Shown here: positions 8,760-18,494 of the stretch, in pieces | How positions within the stretch are numbered: the stretch's first letter is position 1 | Layout of the letters: each line of letters starts with the position of its first letter | Assembly: GCA_025462885.1 (NCBI GenBank) | Contig: JAOAPN010000014.1 | Span: 248,001-312,000, forward strand | Length of the DNA: 64,000 nt | Reading direction: 5' to 3' | Origin: Acidobacteriaceae bacterium | Lineage (GTDB): Bacteria; Acidobacteriota; Terriglobia; Terriglobales; Acidobacteriaceae | Made by a program: the position numbers and the translations under genes | Notes under the pieces: generated by a model | Database searches by the model: none | What the model was told of the DNA's origin: nothing | Seen by the model: only the letters and a program-made list of their open reading frames with translations

Positions 8760-9641
8760 ATGGCGGATGAAGCACAGAAGCAGTTGCGGGCGTACGTCGA
8801 GTACTTCCGCGACCTGGGGGTGTACGACTTCTATCGCAGGGGTGAGCCTGGGACCTTGGCGTGGCCTGCGGCAGAGGTTGCTGCTGTAGAAGAGCCTGTG
8901 TTCGCTGCGCCCGTTGCAGCGGCCGGCCCGGCACCTGTTGCTTCGGAGCCACGCAAGATCGTTGCGGCTCCGGTTCTGGTTGAAAGTGTGGGGGTGGGTT
9001 TGGCTGGAAAATTGGTAAGTTTTGACGATCTGGCTCCTCGGCCGGAGAGCCGGATTGCGCCTGAACATCGCGCGGCTGCACTCAAAGCAATTCAGGACGA
9101 GATTGGTGACTGCACGCGTTGTCCGCTTGCGTATGCTGGACGACGGAAGATCGTCTTCGCCGACGGAGACCCAGCGGCGAGACTGATGTTTGTCGGCGAA
9201 GGTCCCGGCGCGGACGAGGACGAGACAGGCGTGCCGTTCGTGGGCAAGGCCGGGCAGCTTCTGAACAACATGATCCAGGCGATGGGATTGAAGCGCGAAG
9301 AGGTTTACATCGCGAACATCGTCAAGTGCAGACCGCCGGCGAACCGGGTTCCGGAGCCGGTCGAAGCCAATACCTGCTCGCAGTTTCTGCTGCGCCAGAT
9401 CGACGTGGTGCAGCCGCAGGTAATCGTCGCTCTGGGGGCCACGGCGGCGACGTATCTTCTGGGTGTGAAGCAGTCGCTGGCGTCACTGCGGGGCTCGTGG
9501 CATAGCTGCCGAGGGGCGAAGCTGGCAGTGACCTATCATCCAGCGTTCCTGCTGCGCGATCCACGCCAGAAGGGCGAGGCCTGGAAGGACCTGCAGAGAG
9601 TCATGGCGGAGTTGGGATTGAAGGCTCCGGCCAAAGGGTAG
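8760..9641 (+). CDS. uracil-DNA glycosylase, family 4 type (4Fe-4S)
   Basis: This 293-residue protein removes uracil from DNA to start base excision repair. The catalytic region starts near residue 105. Four cysteines suited to the Fe-S cluster are at C118, C121 (DCTRCPL), C190 (VKCRPP) and C206 (EANTCSQFL). Motif A is GEGPGADED at 147-155 and the later motif is TYHPAFLLRDP near 270. An Ala/Pro/Val-rich linker at about 35-80 separates a short N-terminal helical part, which makes it longer than typical 200-residue members. It follows rpoZ on the same strand. Confidence 0.92.
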   Translation: MADEAQKQLRAYVEYFRDLGVYDFYRRGEPGTLAWPAAEVAAVEEPVFAAPVAAAGPAPVASEPRKIVAAPVLVESVGVGLAGKLVSFDDLAPRPESRIAPEHRAAALKAIQDEIGDCTRCPLAYAGRRKIVFADGDPAARLMFVGEGPGADEDETGVPFVGKAGQLLNNMIQAMGLKREEVYIANIVKCRPPANRVPEPVEANTCSQFLLRQIDVVQPQVIVALGATAATYLLGVKQSLASLRGSWHSCRGAKLAVTYHPAFLLRDPRQKGEAWKDLQRVMAELGLKAPAKG

Positions 9642-9661
9642 GTTGCGCTGCGCCCGGCTGA

Positions 9662-9997
9662 CTATGCCGTTTCGTCGTGGACAGGTGCAGAGGGTGCGTT
9701 TTCCTTGACCGAGGCAATGCCGTTTTCGCGCGCGGCTGTGGTGGTGTATGTCTCGCTTGTGCCGATGATCTGGTGATTCGCGGCCTTCAGATTGAACATG
9801 AACTGGCCGTTCTTCGTGTCTTTACGCTCGTAGCGGCTGTCATCGGGCGCGTTCTTTTTGACCGAGGCGATGCCGTTTTCGGCAGAGGCTTTTTCCACAT
9901 ACATCTCACTGGACAGGATGACTTGGCCGTTGCCGGCCTTGAGATGGAAGTAAAACTGGTCGCTCTTTGCCTTCTTGAGTTCAAACTTTCCAGCCAT
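9662..9997 (-). CDS. YegP-like DUF1508 protein
   Basis: This 111-residue protein consists of two similar halves, each with the pattern FxxKxxxxxQFxFxLKAxNxxxIxxSExY followed by AxxNGIASVKxNAP. This is the duplicated DUF1508/YegP fold. The function is unknown; homologues are small, soluble and often stress-linked. It lies alone on the minus strand, convergent to the glycosylase gene. An ATG start is preceded by AAGGAGC on that strand. Confidence 0.9.
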   Translation of the reverse strand: MAGKFELKKAKSDQFYFHLKAGNGQVILSSEMYVEKASAENGIASVKKNAPDDSRYERKDTKNGQFMFNLKAANHQIIGTSETYTTTAARENGIASVKENAPSAPVHDETA

Positions 9998-10153
9998 AGT
10001 TTGCTCCTTGGTTTGAGGTGGTTTCGTTACCGACCGTGCCGATGGTCGGTATTGCGCGAAAGTATATCCGGTTTGTGTGAAGACTTGACAGGTTTTCCGG
10101 CTCTTTGGTCTTAGGTACTGGTTGTGCTGCGGGGGAGCGAATAAGCTGAAGAG

Positions 10154-12661
10154 ATGCCCTTGTTTTGTGATGTCGCGCTATCGGTTCCGCTGGACCAGCT
10201 CTTTACCTACACGGTGAATGGCGTAGTGCCGGTGGTTGGGGCGCGGGTGCTGGTGCCGTTTGCCGGACAGCGGCTGATGGGTGTGGTGGTGCGGGTGCAT
10301 GAGGATGCGCCGGGCGAGGCGATCGAGTTCAAGCCGGTGCAGCAGGTGATGGACGAGGTTGCGCTGCTGCCGGATGAGTTGATGAAGCTGGCACATTGGA
10401 TTGCCCACTACTATGTGGCCCCGCTGGGCGAGGTATTACGTGGGATGCTGCCTCTGGGTGCGGAGGTGAAGCGGCAGTTCGTATATCGAATCGCCGAGGC
10501 GGGGCGAAGAGTTTTGTATGAGGGGGCGGCAAAGGGCTCTTCGCGGCGTTCGAAGCTGACTGCAGAGGAGCAGAACCGCGAGTACGCGGTGCTGAATTAC
10601 CTGGAGAGCGGCGAGGCCGGCAAGGCAGGAGCGTTACGATCGGCCACGGGAGCCAACAAGGCGCTGCTGGACGGCATGGTGCGGAAGAAGTGGCTGGAGC
10701 GCGAGGCGCTTGCGGAAGAGCGCGATGCGCGGAGGCTGGAGAAGATCGCGGCGCTGGTGCCCGAGGTTCCGCTGCCGAAGCTGAACGAGAACCAACTTGC
10801 GGTGATGGCGGAGCTGGCCGCGGTCGGCGGGCGGATGCGGGTGCGGGACCTGCGCTCGGCCTCGGCTTTGAGTGCTGTGCCGGAGTCGACGTTAGGAACT
10901 CTGGTGAAGCGCGGGCTTGTGGCGATTGAAGCGGTGGCCGAGGTGTTCCACCTGGGAGGCGTAGGGGCTGGCGGTGGCTTTGGCGGCGGCAAGCTGCACG
11001 CCCATGAGCATGCGTTGAACGAGGCGCAGATGGAGGCGCTGGGGACGATTGCGTCGGCGATGACGAAGGGTGGATTTCGGCCGCATCTGCTGTATGGTGT
11101 GACCGGCTCAGGGAAGACGACGGTGTACTTTGCTGCCATGCAGCGGGCGTTGGAGGCTGGCAAGAGCGCGCTGCTGCTGGTTCCGGAGATCGGTCTGACG
11201 CCGGCGATGGTCGGGCAGATGGTGGCTGCGTTTGGGAGCGAGGTGGCGCTGTTGCACTCGCAGTTGACGCCGGACGAGCGTGCGGAGCAGTGGCACAGGA
11301 TTCGCCGGGGCGAGGCGCGGGTGGTGGTGGGGACGCGGTCGGCGGTCTTTGCGCCGATGGTGAATCTTGGCCTGATCCTGGTGGATGAGGAACACGACTC
11401 GAGCTACAAGCAGGAGGAGACGCCGCGCTACCACGGACGTGACGTGGCGGTGATGCGGGCGAAGTTGAATGATGCGGTGGTGGTATTGGGGTCGGCGACG
11501 CCGTCGCTGGAGAGCTGGAGCAACGCTGAGAAGGGCCGCTATGCGCGCGTGGAGATGCTGACCCGCGTGATGGACCGTCCGTTACCGAAGGTGGCGCTGG
11601 TAGATATGCGCGCGGAGTTTCAGGCGGTTGGCAAGGAGGAGATCTTCTCGCGGCGGCTGGTGGAGGAGGTGCAGGCAACCATCGATCGCGGAGAACAGGC
11701 GATCGTCCTGCTCAATCGCCGCGGCTATTCTTTCGTAGTGATGTGCCGGAGTTGCGGCGAAAAGATCGAGTGCGAGAACTGTGCCATCTCGATGACCTAT
11801 CACAAGCACGTGACCACCGGCGACGGCATCGCGCAGCCGGGCGAGAAGCTGGAATGCCACTACTGCGGTTACAAAAGAAATGTGCCGAAGACCTGTCCGA
11901 AGTGCGAGAGCGAGCACCTGTACTACATGGGGGCCGGGTCGCAGCAAGGAGAAGAGCGCTTGCAGGAGATCTTTCCCGGCGCAAGGATCGGCCGCATGGA
12001 TCGCGATACGGTACGAGGCCGCTCCGACATGGAGCGCCTGTTGACGCGCCTGCACGCGGGTGAGATCAACCTGCTGGTGGGTACGCAGATGATCGCCAAG
12101 GGGCACGACATTCACGGCGTAACCCTGGTGGGCGTCGTAGGCGCGGACTTCGCGCTGGGGCTGCCGGATTTCCGTGCCGCCGAGCGAGTCTTCCAGCTGC
12201 TCACGCAGGTCTCAGGCCGGGCCGGACGTGGCGAACTGCCGGGCAAGGTGCTGGTGCAGACCTATCATCCTGACCACTACGCCGTGAAGTTCGCGGCCGA
12301 GCATGACTACCCGGGATTCGTCGCCAAGGAGATGCAGTACCGGCGCTGGATGCACTATCCGCCGTATGCGGTGCTGGCGAACGTAGTGATCCAGAGCGAG
12401 AAACTGGAAGAGGCGACGGCCTGGGCTGCTGCGCTCGGACGATGGTTCCAGGCGGCCCGGCTGGAAAAAATCCGGGTGCTCGGACCTGCGGCCGCTCCGA
12501 TCGTTCGGCTGAAGCGGATCTACCGCTTTCACTTTGTCTTGAAAGCGGAACAGCGGCAGATCCTGCAGGGAGTCCTGCGAGGCATGCTGGGATTTGCAGA
12601 GGCGCAGGGGATTCCGCGCCGTGGACTGATGATCGACGTGGACGCTGTACACCTGATGTAG
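10154..12661 (+). CDS. priA: primosomal replication helicase PriA
   Basis: This 835-residue helicase restarts collapsed replication forks. The N-terminal 3'-end binding domain (CDVALSVPLDQLFTYTV) is followed by a winged-helix part. The helicase core has Walker A GVTGSGKT near 315-322, the DEEH box in LVDEEHDSSYKQ, and motif V/VI in SGRAGRG. The zinc region has eight cysteines in CRSCG, CENC, CHYCG and CPKC between about residues 530 and 590. It is longer than E. coli PriA (732), mainly through an insert at 110-230. It appears to be transcribed alone. Confidence 0.96.
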   Translation: MPLFCDVALSVPLDQLFTYTVNGVVPVVGARVLVPFAGQRLMGVVVRVHEDAPGEAIEFKPVQQVMDEVALLPDELMKLAHWIAHYYVAPLGEVLRGMLPLGAEVKRQFVYRIAEAGRRVLYEGAAKGSSRRSKLTAEEQNREYAVLNYLESGEAGKAGALRSATGANKALLDGMVRKKWLEREALAEERDARRLEKIAALVPEVPLPKLNENQLAVMAELAAVGGRMRVRDLRSASALSAVPESTLGTLVKRGLVAIEAVAEVFHLGGVGAGGGFGGGKLHAHEHALNEAQMEALGTIASAMTKGGFRPHLLYGVTGSGKTTVYFAAMQRALEAGKSALLLVPEIGLTPAMVGQMVAAFGSEVALLHSQLTPDERAEQWHRIRRGEARVVVGTRSAVFAPMVNLGLILVDEEHDSSYKQEETPRYHGRDVAVMRAKLNDAVVVLGSATPSLESWSNAEKGRYARVEMLTRVMDRPLPKVALVDMRAEFQAVGKEEIFSRRLVEEVQATIDRGEQAIVLLNRRGYSFVVMCRSCGEKIECENCAISMTYHKHVTTGDGIAQPGEKLECHYCGYKRNVPKTCPKCESEHLYYMGAGSQQGEERLQEIFPGARIGRMDRDTVRGRSDMERLLTRLHAGEINLLVGTQMIAKGHDIHGVTLVGVVGADFALGLPDFRAAERVFQLLTQVSGRAGRGELPGKVLVQTYHPDHYAVKFAAEHDYPGFVAKEMQYRRWMHYPPYAVLANVVIQSEKLEEATAWAAALGRWFQAARLEKIRVLGPAAAPIVRLKRIYRFHFVLKAEQRQILQGVLRGMLGFAEAQGIPRRGLMIDVDAVHLM

Positions 12662-12767
12662 CTGTCAGTTGAGACTAGGGCCGGGGGGCGGGCTCGTCTT
12701 GCTCAATATGAGCCCTCAGGATGAGCCATCGGGAGAGCGAGGGGGCCTGATTTGCAACGGTAGAGGG

Positions 12768-13037
12768 TTACGGGAGCAAGTGGAGTTCTTTGCCGGGCTT
12801 GAAGCGTACCGCCTTGCCGGGTGCGATGGTGACTTCGGCTCCGGTGCGCGGATTGCGTCCGATGCCGGTCTTGCGAGGCTTCACAGTAAATACGCCAAAG
12901 CCCCGGAGTTCAATGCGATCGCCAGCGACGAGAGATTGCTTCATACTGTCGAAGATAGCGTCAACCGCGGATTCAGCCTTGGTTCGTGGCAGTCCGGTTC
13001 GTTCCACAACCCGCTGTATCAGGTCCTGCTTAATCAT
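12768..13037 (-). CDS. HU/IHF-family DNA-binding protein
   Basis: This 89-residue nucleoid protein bends DNA. The N-terminal helical part (MIKQDLIQRVVERTGL) and the beta-arm with GFGVFTVKPRKTGIGRNPRTG are diagnostic of the HU/IHF family. The intercalating-Pro region is present as GRNPRTG. It ends in KELHLLP. It converges with priA. The sequence does not separate HU from IHF-alpha. Confidence 0.93.
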   Translation of the reverse strand: MIKQDLIQRVVERTGLPRTKAESAVDAIFDSMKQSLVAGDRIELRGFGVFTVKPRKTGIGRNPRTGAEVTIAPGKAVRFKPGKELHLLP

Positions 13038-13284
13038 TAGGGTCGCCGTCCTTAGGTAAAGTCATAATGCAGTTGGGGTAATGTCGAGATGGTAGAAACA
13101 AGTGGCGAGATTGTCAACGTGATATCGCTACCGTAAGATGAAGAAACTAAATGGATGTCCACCAGCGTGCTGTACGACACGCTCCGTTGGCTGAGATGCT
13201 ATTGCATCAGGCCGGGATGTGTCGAGGGTATGCGAGGATTGTTCAGGTACGTCCCCAACCAGATTCAGGAAGGAAGCAACCAGA

Positions 13285-13839
13285 GTGGCCATCAAAAGTG
13301 ACCGTTGGATTCGCCAGCAGGCGACGGAACACGGAATGATCTCCCCGTTCAGCGAGAAACAGGTAAAAGACGGCGTTATTTCGTATGGTCTGTCTTCGTA
13401 CGGGTACGATCTGCGGGTCTCGGACGAGTTCAAGATCTTCACGAACGTCAATAGCGCGATCATCGATCCCAAGGCGTTCGACGAGCGTTCCTTCGTGACG
13501 GTGCAGGCGCCGAGCGTCATCGTGCCGCCCAACTCCTTCGCCCTGGCACGTTCGATCGAGTACTTCAAGATTCCGCGCGACGTGCTCACGATCTGCGTGG
13601 GAAAATCGACCTACGCGCGCTGCGGCATCATCGTAAACGTGACCCCGTTCGAGCCGGAGTGGGAGGGATTCGTAACCTTGGAGATCTCCAATACGACCCC
13701 GCTGCCGGCGCGGATTTATGCGAACGAAGGGCTATGCCAGATCCTGTTCTTCCAGTCGGACGAAGTCTGCGAAGTAAGCTATGCGGACCGGAAGGGCAAA
13801 TACCAGAACCAGCAGGGAATCGTGCTGCCGAAGCTGTAA
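13285..13839 (+). CDS. dcd: dCTP deaminase
   Basis: This enzyme deaminates dCTP to dUTP for thymidylate synthesis. The GTG start at 13285 gives 184 residues beginning [11 protein letters not shown], which aligns with the canonical family N-terminus; AGGAAGG lies 11 bases upstream. An earlier in-frame ATG at 13219 would add 22 unlikely residues. Motifs include [14 protein letters not shown], the catalytic-pocket stretch [24 protein letters not shown], and the C-terminal GKYQNQQGI triphosphate-closing loop. Confidence 0.94.
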   Translation: MAIKSDRWIRQQATEHGMISPFSEKQVKDGVISYGLSSYGYDLRVSDEFKIFTNVNSAIIDPKAFDERSFVTVQAPSVIVPPNSFALARSIEYFKIPRDVLTICVGKSTYARCGIIVNVTPFEPEWEGFVTLEISNTTPLPARIYANEGLCQILFFQSDEVCEVSYADRKGKYQNQQGIVLPKL

Positions 13840-13928
13840 CTGCTCGCTGCGGCTTTTTGAAGTCCCCTGTTTCCCGACTCGAAAACACTGTCCGGGCCGT
13901 GTGAAGACATGCCGTGCGAGAGAGAGCG

Positions 13929-14597
13929 ATGCCGCCAGAGACGAAGGCTGAACAATCGAGCGGGGCACGCCTGCGCGTTGGACTGCTGGCGACGGACCCG
14001 CTGCGAATGCTGGGGCTGGAGACGATCTTCGCCGAAGACGGCAAACTGGAACTCGTGCCGCTTACTGTGCCCGGGAATCTGGATCTGCAGGGATTCGCGC
14101 TGATCGTCATCGACTCCGGCTGTACGGAGCACCTGTTTGAATTGCTGGCCGGGTTTCGTAGGAAATACCCAAAGCTGAAGGTCATCGTGCTGGGGATGGA
14201 CGGCGAGCACAGCTACATCCAGAGCGTGATCGGAGCGGGAGCCAAGGGGTACCTGACGCATCTGGCGCGGGAGAGCGAGATCCGTATGGCGATCGATATC
14301 GTGCTCGACGGGTCGGTCTGGGCTCCGCGCAAGGTGCTGGCGAAGCTGCTGGAGGGGAAAGACTCTGCCTCTGCGGCGGGTTCAGGTGAGGCACCGAAGA
14401 TCACGGCGCGGGAGCTTGAGGTGCTGCACCTGCTGGTCGCGGGCCGACCGAACCGGGAGATCGCCGAATCTCTGGGAATCGATGAAGGAACAGTCAAAGC
14501 GCATGTCGGGCGAATGATGCGCAAAGTCGGCGTCGAAAACAGAATCGCCCTGACTATGCAGGCAATGGAGCGCAAGCTCTTGCCGGATGCGAATTAG
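13929..14597 (+). CDS. LuxR/NarL-type response regulator
   Basis: This protein of about 222 residues has an N-terminal receiver-like domain and a C-terminal LuxR helix-turn-helix. The HTH is ITARELEVLHLLVAG followed by NREIAESLGIDEGTVKAH. In the receiver the beta-3 Asp is probably in LIVIDSG, and the usual paired acidic residues after beta-1 are reduced to one Asp (LLATDPL), so phosphorylation is uncertain. An ATG with GAGAGAG upstream was chosen over a GTG 15 bases earlier. No histidine kinase is adjacent. Confidence 0.85.
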   Translation: MPPETKAEQSSGARLRVGLLATDPLRMLGLETIFAEDGKLELVPLTVPGNLDLQGFALIVIDSGCTEHLFELLAGFRRKYPKLKVIVLGMDGEHSYIQSVIGAGAKGYLTHLARESEIRMAIDIVLDGSVWAPRKVLAKLLEGKDSASAAGSGEAPKITARELEVLHLLVAGRPNREIAESLGIDEGTVKAHVGRMMRKVGVENRIALTMQAMERKLLPDAN

Positions 14598-14740
14598 CTG
14601 TCGACTCGCAAGAACCGGCCGCAGTTTTTCCCGTTATCTTTTGGCTAACGAACCCGCACCAAAGGTCTACATACCTCCGTAACATTGTGGAGGATCCAGA
14701 TGGGTGGCATTGTTGAACCACGCAATAACTACCTGGGAGA

Positions 14741-14799
14741 GGGGTTATAGAGAGCGAGTCAGGTTCGCCTGGCACGATGTCTATAACCCCATTTTTTTC
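14741..14799 (+). terminator. long hairpin with T-tract after the LuxR-type regulator
   Basis: GGGGTTATAGA at 14741-14751 pairs perfectly with TCTATAACCCC at 14780-14790, and ATTTTTTT follows. The loop is about 28 bases and may fold further. The rest of the 14598-15052 gap shows no gene I can support. The 5' leader of the SYLF gene lies just right of it. Confidence 0.65.
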
Positions 14800-15052
14800 G
14801 TGTTTGGGTGAAGACAGGATATTCTCCAGTGGGTCGCGTCCGTAAATCCTAGGAAGCAAGCAACTTTGCCGAATTCTTCTACATCTCAAGAAATTGTTAC
14901 CCAGTATTGGGTTGGCGCTCGTCCTATTGCAGCGAACTAAAAAGTTCTTATTTTCAGGCTGGTCGATAAGAGCGTAAAATTCGCCGGCGAGGTCGGAAGA
15001 CAAAATTTCGGTATTCAGATCAACTACGTAGAGAGAAAGACAAGGACAATTT

Positions 15053-15757
15053 ATGAAGATGAAGCAGATTTCCGCGTTGACGTTAGGTGTGGCGATGGCA
15101 GCAAGCTCGCTCTCGGCTTTTGGCGAAACAGATAAAGCAAAGCTGACGGAGCGCCTGGCGAATGCCTCGGCTGTAGTCAACGAGATCATGGCAACTCCGG
15201 ACAAAGGCATCCCGGGCAGCATTCTCGCCGGTGCATCCTGCGTTGTGGTTGTTCCCAGCTACAAGAAGGCCGCGTTTGTGGTCGGCGGCCAGTACGGTCA
15301 GGGTGTAGCGACCTGCCGCACGCCCAAGGGCTGGAGCGCTCCCGTATTTGTTCAGCTCGCCGGTGGAAGCTTCGGCTTCCAGATCGGTGGACAGTCGACA
15401 GATCTTGTTCTGGTCGCGATGAATCAGCAGGGTCTGCAGGATATGCTGAAGAACAAGTTCAAGATCGGCGCGGACGCTGCTGCCTCCGCCGGCCCGGTCG
15501 GCCGCAACGCACAGGCTGGTACGGACTGGAAACTGAACGCCGAGTTCCTCACCTACTCGCGCAGCAAGGGTCTGTTCGCCGGTATCAACCTGGACGGTAC
15601 GGTCCTTTCGCAGAACGAGGATGACACGCGCACGATGTACGGCGCGAATGTTCCGTATGCCGAAGTACTTAAGGGCAACCAGGTTACGCCCGTCGCGGCT
15701 CGTCCCTTCGTACGGACGGTGGCCAAGTACTTCGTAATCGCCAAGGCGAACAACTAA
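15053..15757 (+). CDS. exported SYLF-domain (Ysc84-type) lipid-binding protein
   Basis: This 234-residue protein has a clear signal peptide (MKMKQISALTLGVAMAASS, cleavage after LSAFG). The mature part matches the SYLF/Ysc84 domain: IPGSILAGASCVVVVPSYKKAAFVVGG... is split here as IPGSIL, CVVVVPS and the glycine-rich GGQYGQGVATCR, with FGFQIGGQSTD later. SYLF proteins bind phosphoinositides in eukaryotes; bacterial ones are exported and of unclear role. It is monocistronic, with a terminator 26 bases after the stop. Confidence 0.88.
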   Translation: MKMKQISALTLGVAMAASSLSAFGETDKAKLTERLANASAVVNEIMATPDKGIPGSILAGASCVVVVPSYKKAAFVVGGQYGQGVATCRTPKGWSAPVFVQLAGGSFGFQIGGQSTDLVLVAMNQQGLQDMLKNKFKIGADAAASAGPVGRNAQAGTDWKLNAEFLTYSRSKGLFAGINLDGTVLSQNEDDTRTMYGANVPYAEVLKGNQVTPVAARPFVRTVAKYFVIAKANN

Positions 15758-15783
15758 GTGCGGCTGCATACTTTGAAGAAAGG

Positions 15784-15809
15784 GACGGCCTTCGGGTCGT
15801 CTTTTTTTT
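15784..15809 (+). terminator. terminator after the SYLF gene
   Basis: GACGGCC (15784-15790) pairs with GGTCGTC (15795-15801), including one G-T pair, across a TTCG loop. Eight T bases follow. This is a standard Rho-independent terminator. Confidence 0.88.
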
Positions 15810-15913
15810 GTGGCCAAAAACGAAACGGATGGGCTCAGTTCGGCGTCACAAGCGAAGCATGCGCGAATGGGCCGGTATCGTATTTTTACCGGGAAGCCCG
15901 GTAGACTAAAGAC

Positions 15914-16858
15914 TTGAGTGCAAACGGCCCAGTAAGGATTCGACCCCAGGCGGTAACGCTCCGGCAGACGCTGGAGTTTGTCGCGGTATGGGTATTCGTG
16001 AATGGACTGCGAATCCTGCCGCGAGGCCTGGCGCGTTGGATCGGCGCGGGGGTTGGCCGGATTAGCTTTGTGCTTCTCGCTCGTCTGCGGCAGGTGGGAG
16101 AGCGAAATCTTCTGCTCGCATTTCCAGACAAAAATGCGGCAGAACGCGACGCAATCCTGCGCCGGGAGTATCGCAACCTCGGCTGGCTGCTGACTGAGTT
16201 CTGCCAGATGCGTGGGTATACCGCAGAGCAGGCGAGCGAGTTCATCCGCTACGAAGGCCTGGAAAATTACGTGAAGGCTCGGGACAAGGGCGCGGGAGTG
16301 CTGGTCCTGACCGGGCACCTGGGAGCCTGGGAGCTGTCGAGCTTCTATCACTCGCTGATGGGGATGCCGATGGGAATGGTGATTCGGCGGCTGGATAACC
16401 CTCTCGTAGATGCGTATGTGAATAAGATCCGGTGTCTGCATGGGAACCGCGTCATCCACAAGGACGACTTCGCCCGCGGGCTGATCGCCTCCATGCGAGC
16501 GGGCGAGACGGTAGGAATTCTGATGGATACGAATATGACTCCGCCGCAGGGAGTCTTCGTGCCGTTCTTTGGTGTTCCGGCCTGCAGCGCCTCGGGGATG
16601 GCACGGGTGGCCCAGAAGACTGGCGCGGCGGTCGTCCCGGGCTTCCTGCTCTGGGATGAGCACGAGGGGCAGTATGTGCTACGGTTTGGCGAAGAGATCG
16701 AGATGGTGAACACGGGAAACACCGAAGACGATTCCGTCGCCAATACGGCGATCTTTACGGCGGTGCTGGAACGGTATATTCGTGCCTATCCTGACCAGTG
16801 GCTGTGGATGCATCGGCGATGGAAGACGCGGCCTGCGGGCGAGACGGGGATCTACTGA
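15914..16858 (+). CDS. LpxL/HtrB-type lysophospholipid (lipid A) acyltransferase
   Basis: This 314-residue membrane-anchored enzyme adds secondary acyl chains to lipid A or a related lysolipid. The N-terminal hydrophobic stretch ([17 protein letters not shown]) anchors it. The catalytic HxxxxE motif is HLGAWE at residues 135-140. Further family motifs are [17 protein letters not shown] near 200-217 and WLWMHRRWK near the end. The start is a TTG. Its TGA overlaps the ATG of the lpxD-like gene (TGATG), which supports a joint role in lipid A synthesis. Confidence 0.9.
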   Translation: MSANGPVRIRPQAVTLRQTLEFVAVWVFVNGLRILPRGLARWIGAGVGRISFVLLARLRQVGERNLLLAFPDKNAAERDAILRREYRNLGWLLTEFCQMRGYTAEQASEFIRYEGLENYVKARDKGAGVLVLTGHLGAWELSSFYHSLMGMPMGMVIRRLDNPLVDAYVNKIRCLHGNRVIHKDDFARGLIASMRAGETVGILMDTNMTPPQGVFVPFFGVPACSASGMARVAQKTGAAVVPGFLLWDEHEGQYVLRFGEEIEMVNTGNTEDDSVANTAIFTAVLERYIRAYPDQWLWMHRRWKTRPAGETGIY

Positions 16859-17784
16859 TGGCGACTTTGCTGGAAATAGCGGGGTGGGTGGGAGCGGAGT
16901 CTCCTGCGGTTGGGAGTGAGGTGCTGCGTGTCTCCAGCATTGAGGCGGCTGCAGTGGACTCGATTGTCTTTGCGATGGATGCTGGAACCCTTGTCCGGGC
17001 GCTGGAGTCGCCTGCCGTCGCGGTGTTGGCGAATGTCCGGATGCGCACCGAAGAGTCTGCCACAAACGGCCGGGTGATCTGGGTTCCGGACCCTCGCTAC
17101 GCCTTTGCGGTCGTTGCAAAGCGCCTCGCAGGAAAGATTGCCCGGGGAGACATTCACGCTTCGGTAGTCCTCGGAGCGGGAGTGACGCTGGGGACGGGAA
17201 CTCAGGTAGGGCCGGGAGTAGTGATCGAAGACGGCGTCACCGTGGGTCGGGAGTGCGTTCTTGGACCTCGCGTGACGATCCATGCCGGAACAGTCCTGGG
17301 GGACCGCGTCGTCGTTCAGGCCGGAGCAGTGCTCGGCTCAACTGGATTTGGTTACGCCGTGAACCGGGAGACGGGCGAATACCTGCTGTTTCCGCAGCAG
17401 GGCACGCTGTCGATCGAAGACGATGTTGAGATCGGAGCCAACACGACCATCGACCGTGGAGCACTGGGCGAGACACGCATCGGGCGCGGAACGAAGATCG
17501 ACAACCTCGTCCACATCGGCCACAACTGCCTGATCGGACGCAACGTGATCATCGCGGCGCAGACCGGCATCTCAGGTTCAAGTGTCGTCGAAGACGGGGC
17601 GATTCTGGGCGGCCAGGTGGGGATCGGCGAGCACGCCACCGTAGGTGCAGGAGTCATCCTCGGTGGAGGCGCTGGGGTTCTGAGCGGAAAGAAGATGCGT
17701 GGGCCGGGTGAAGTCTTCTGGGGCCGGCCGGCGCGCCCGCTGAAAGAGTACCTGCGGGATCTGGCCCGGTTGAAACATCGCTAA
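16858..17784 (+). CDS. lpxD: LpxD-like UDP-3-O-acylglucosamine N-acyltransferase
   Basis: This 308-residue enzyme adds the N-linked hydroxyacyl chain to UDP-acyl-glucosamine, the third step of lipid A synthesis. The C-terminal two thirds is a left-handed beta-helix with many hexapeptide repeats (IxxxxxV pattern from about residue 100). Typical LpxD stretches are [15 protein letters not shown], the [21 protein letters not shown] region and the [17 protein letters not shown] region with the catalytic-type His. It is shorter than E. coli LpxD (341). The ATG at 16858 overlaps the previous stop and is preferred to an upstream in-frame ATG inside lpxL. Confidence 0.9.
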   Translation: MATLLEIAGWVGAESPAVGSEVLRVSSIEAAAVDSIVFAMDAGTLVRALESPAVAVLANVRMRTEESATNGRVIWVPDPRYAFAVVAKRLAGKIARGDIHASVVLGAGVTLGTGTQVGPGVVIEDGVTVGRECVLGPRVTIHAGTVLGDRVVVQAGAVLGSTGFGYAVNRETGEYLLFPQQGTLSIEDDVEIGANTTIDRGALGETRIGRGTKIDNLVHIGHNCLIGRNVIIAAQTGISGSSVVEDGAILGGQVGIGEHATVGAGVILGGGAGVLSGKKMRGPGEVFWGRPARPLKEYLRDLARLKHR

Positions 17785-17805
17785 ATGCAGTAAGGGTGGT
17801 GAGAC

Positions 17806-18453
17806 GTGGCAATCGTAGTCGTCGGCGGACATAGCCGGAACATCGGCAAAACGAGCGTGGTGGCAGGCATCATCCGGGCTCTGCCGGAGATGCATTGGAC
17901 CGCGTTCAAGATCACCCAGTTCGGCCATGGCATGTGCTCGGCCAATGGGGAGCCCTGCGACTGCGAGACGGCGGAGCACACCGTCGCAGTCAGCCAGGAG
18001 CGCGATGGTGCCACCGGCACCGACTCCGCCCGCTATCTTGAGGCCGGAGCGGCACGGTCCTTCTGGGTCAGGACGCGCATGGGCGATCTGGCCGAGGCGA
18101 TGCCGCGCATCCGCAAGGAGATCGCTACCGCCGAAAACGTGGTGATGGAATCGAACAGCATCCTGCGGTTTCTACGGCCGGACGTTTATCTGAGCGTTCT
18201 GGACCCTGGAACGTCAGACTTCAAGGACTCGGCGCGGCTCTACCTGGATCGTGCCGACGCCGTGCTGGTGCCGGAGGGCATCGTGGGTCGACCCGATTGG
18301 AAGGGGGTATCGCTGCGCCTGCTGGAAGGGACACCGGTACTGACCATCACGCCGCCGGACTATTGCCCTGAGAGCGTCGTGGACTTCGTGCGGAGAGCAC
18401 TCGGGGTCAAGCTCCGGCAAAAAAAATCGCCGGAGCAAGTGCCAGGATTCTGA
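17806..18453 (+). CDS. MobB-like P-loop NTPase of unknown role
   Basis: This 215-residue protein has Walker A GGHSRNIGKTS near residues 7-17, and an early Cys-rich patch (MCSANGEPCDCETAEH) near 43-58 that could bind metal. VVMESNSILRF near 112-122 is a likely Walker B region. The fold resembles MobB-type (molybdopterin-guanine dinucleotide) or related SIMIBI NTPases, but no molybdenum genes lie nearby. It starts with GTG, 21 bases after lpxD, so it may be cotranscribed with lipid A genes. I cannot name its substrate. Confidence 0.6.
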   Translation: MAIVVVGGHSRNIGKTSVVAGIIRALPEMHWTAFKITQFGHGMCSANGEPCDCETAEHTVAVSQERDGATGTDSARYLEAGAARSFWVRTRMGDLAEAMPRIRKEIATAENVVMESNSILRFLRPDVYLSVLDPGTSDFKDSARLYLDRADAVLVPEGIVGRPDWKGVSLRLLEGTPVLTITPPDYCPESVVDFVRRALGVKLRQKKSPEQVPGF

Positions 18454-18468
18454 CGGCCTGCTCCGGCG
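18419..18468 (-). terminator. hairpin terminator for the minus-strand ferritin-like gene
   Basis: CGCCGGAGCA at 18429-18438 pairs with TGCTCCGGCG at 18459-18468. On the minus strand the hairpin is followed by a run of about eight T bases (A-tract at 18419-18426). It overlaps the end of the plus-strand P-loop gene and may serve both convergent genes. Confidence 0.6.
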
Positions 18469-18494
18469 CGGACAAAAGGCCAGCGACGACCGTT

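Noticed and set aside
10329..11678. A 449-residue Pro/Ser/Arg-rich frame opposite priA
   Set aside because: It is low-complexity and lies wholly antisense to a well-supported helicase gene.
15083..16663. A 526-residue minus-strand frame across the SYLF and lpxL genes
   Set aside because: It spans two real genes and their terminator on the opposite strand and shows no family features.
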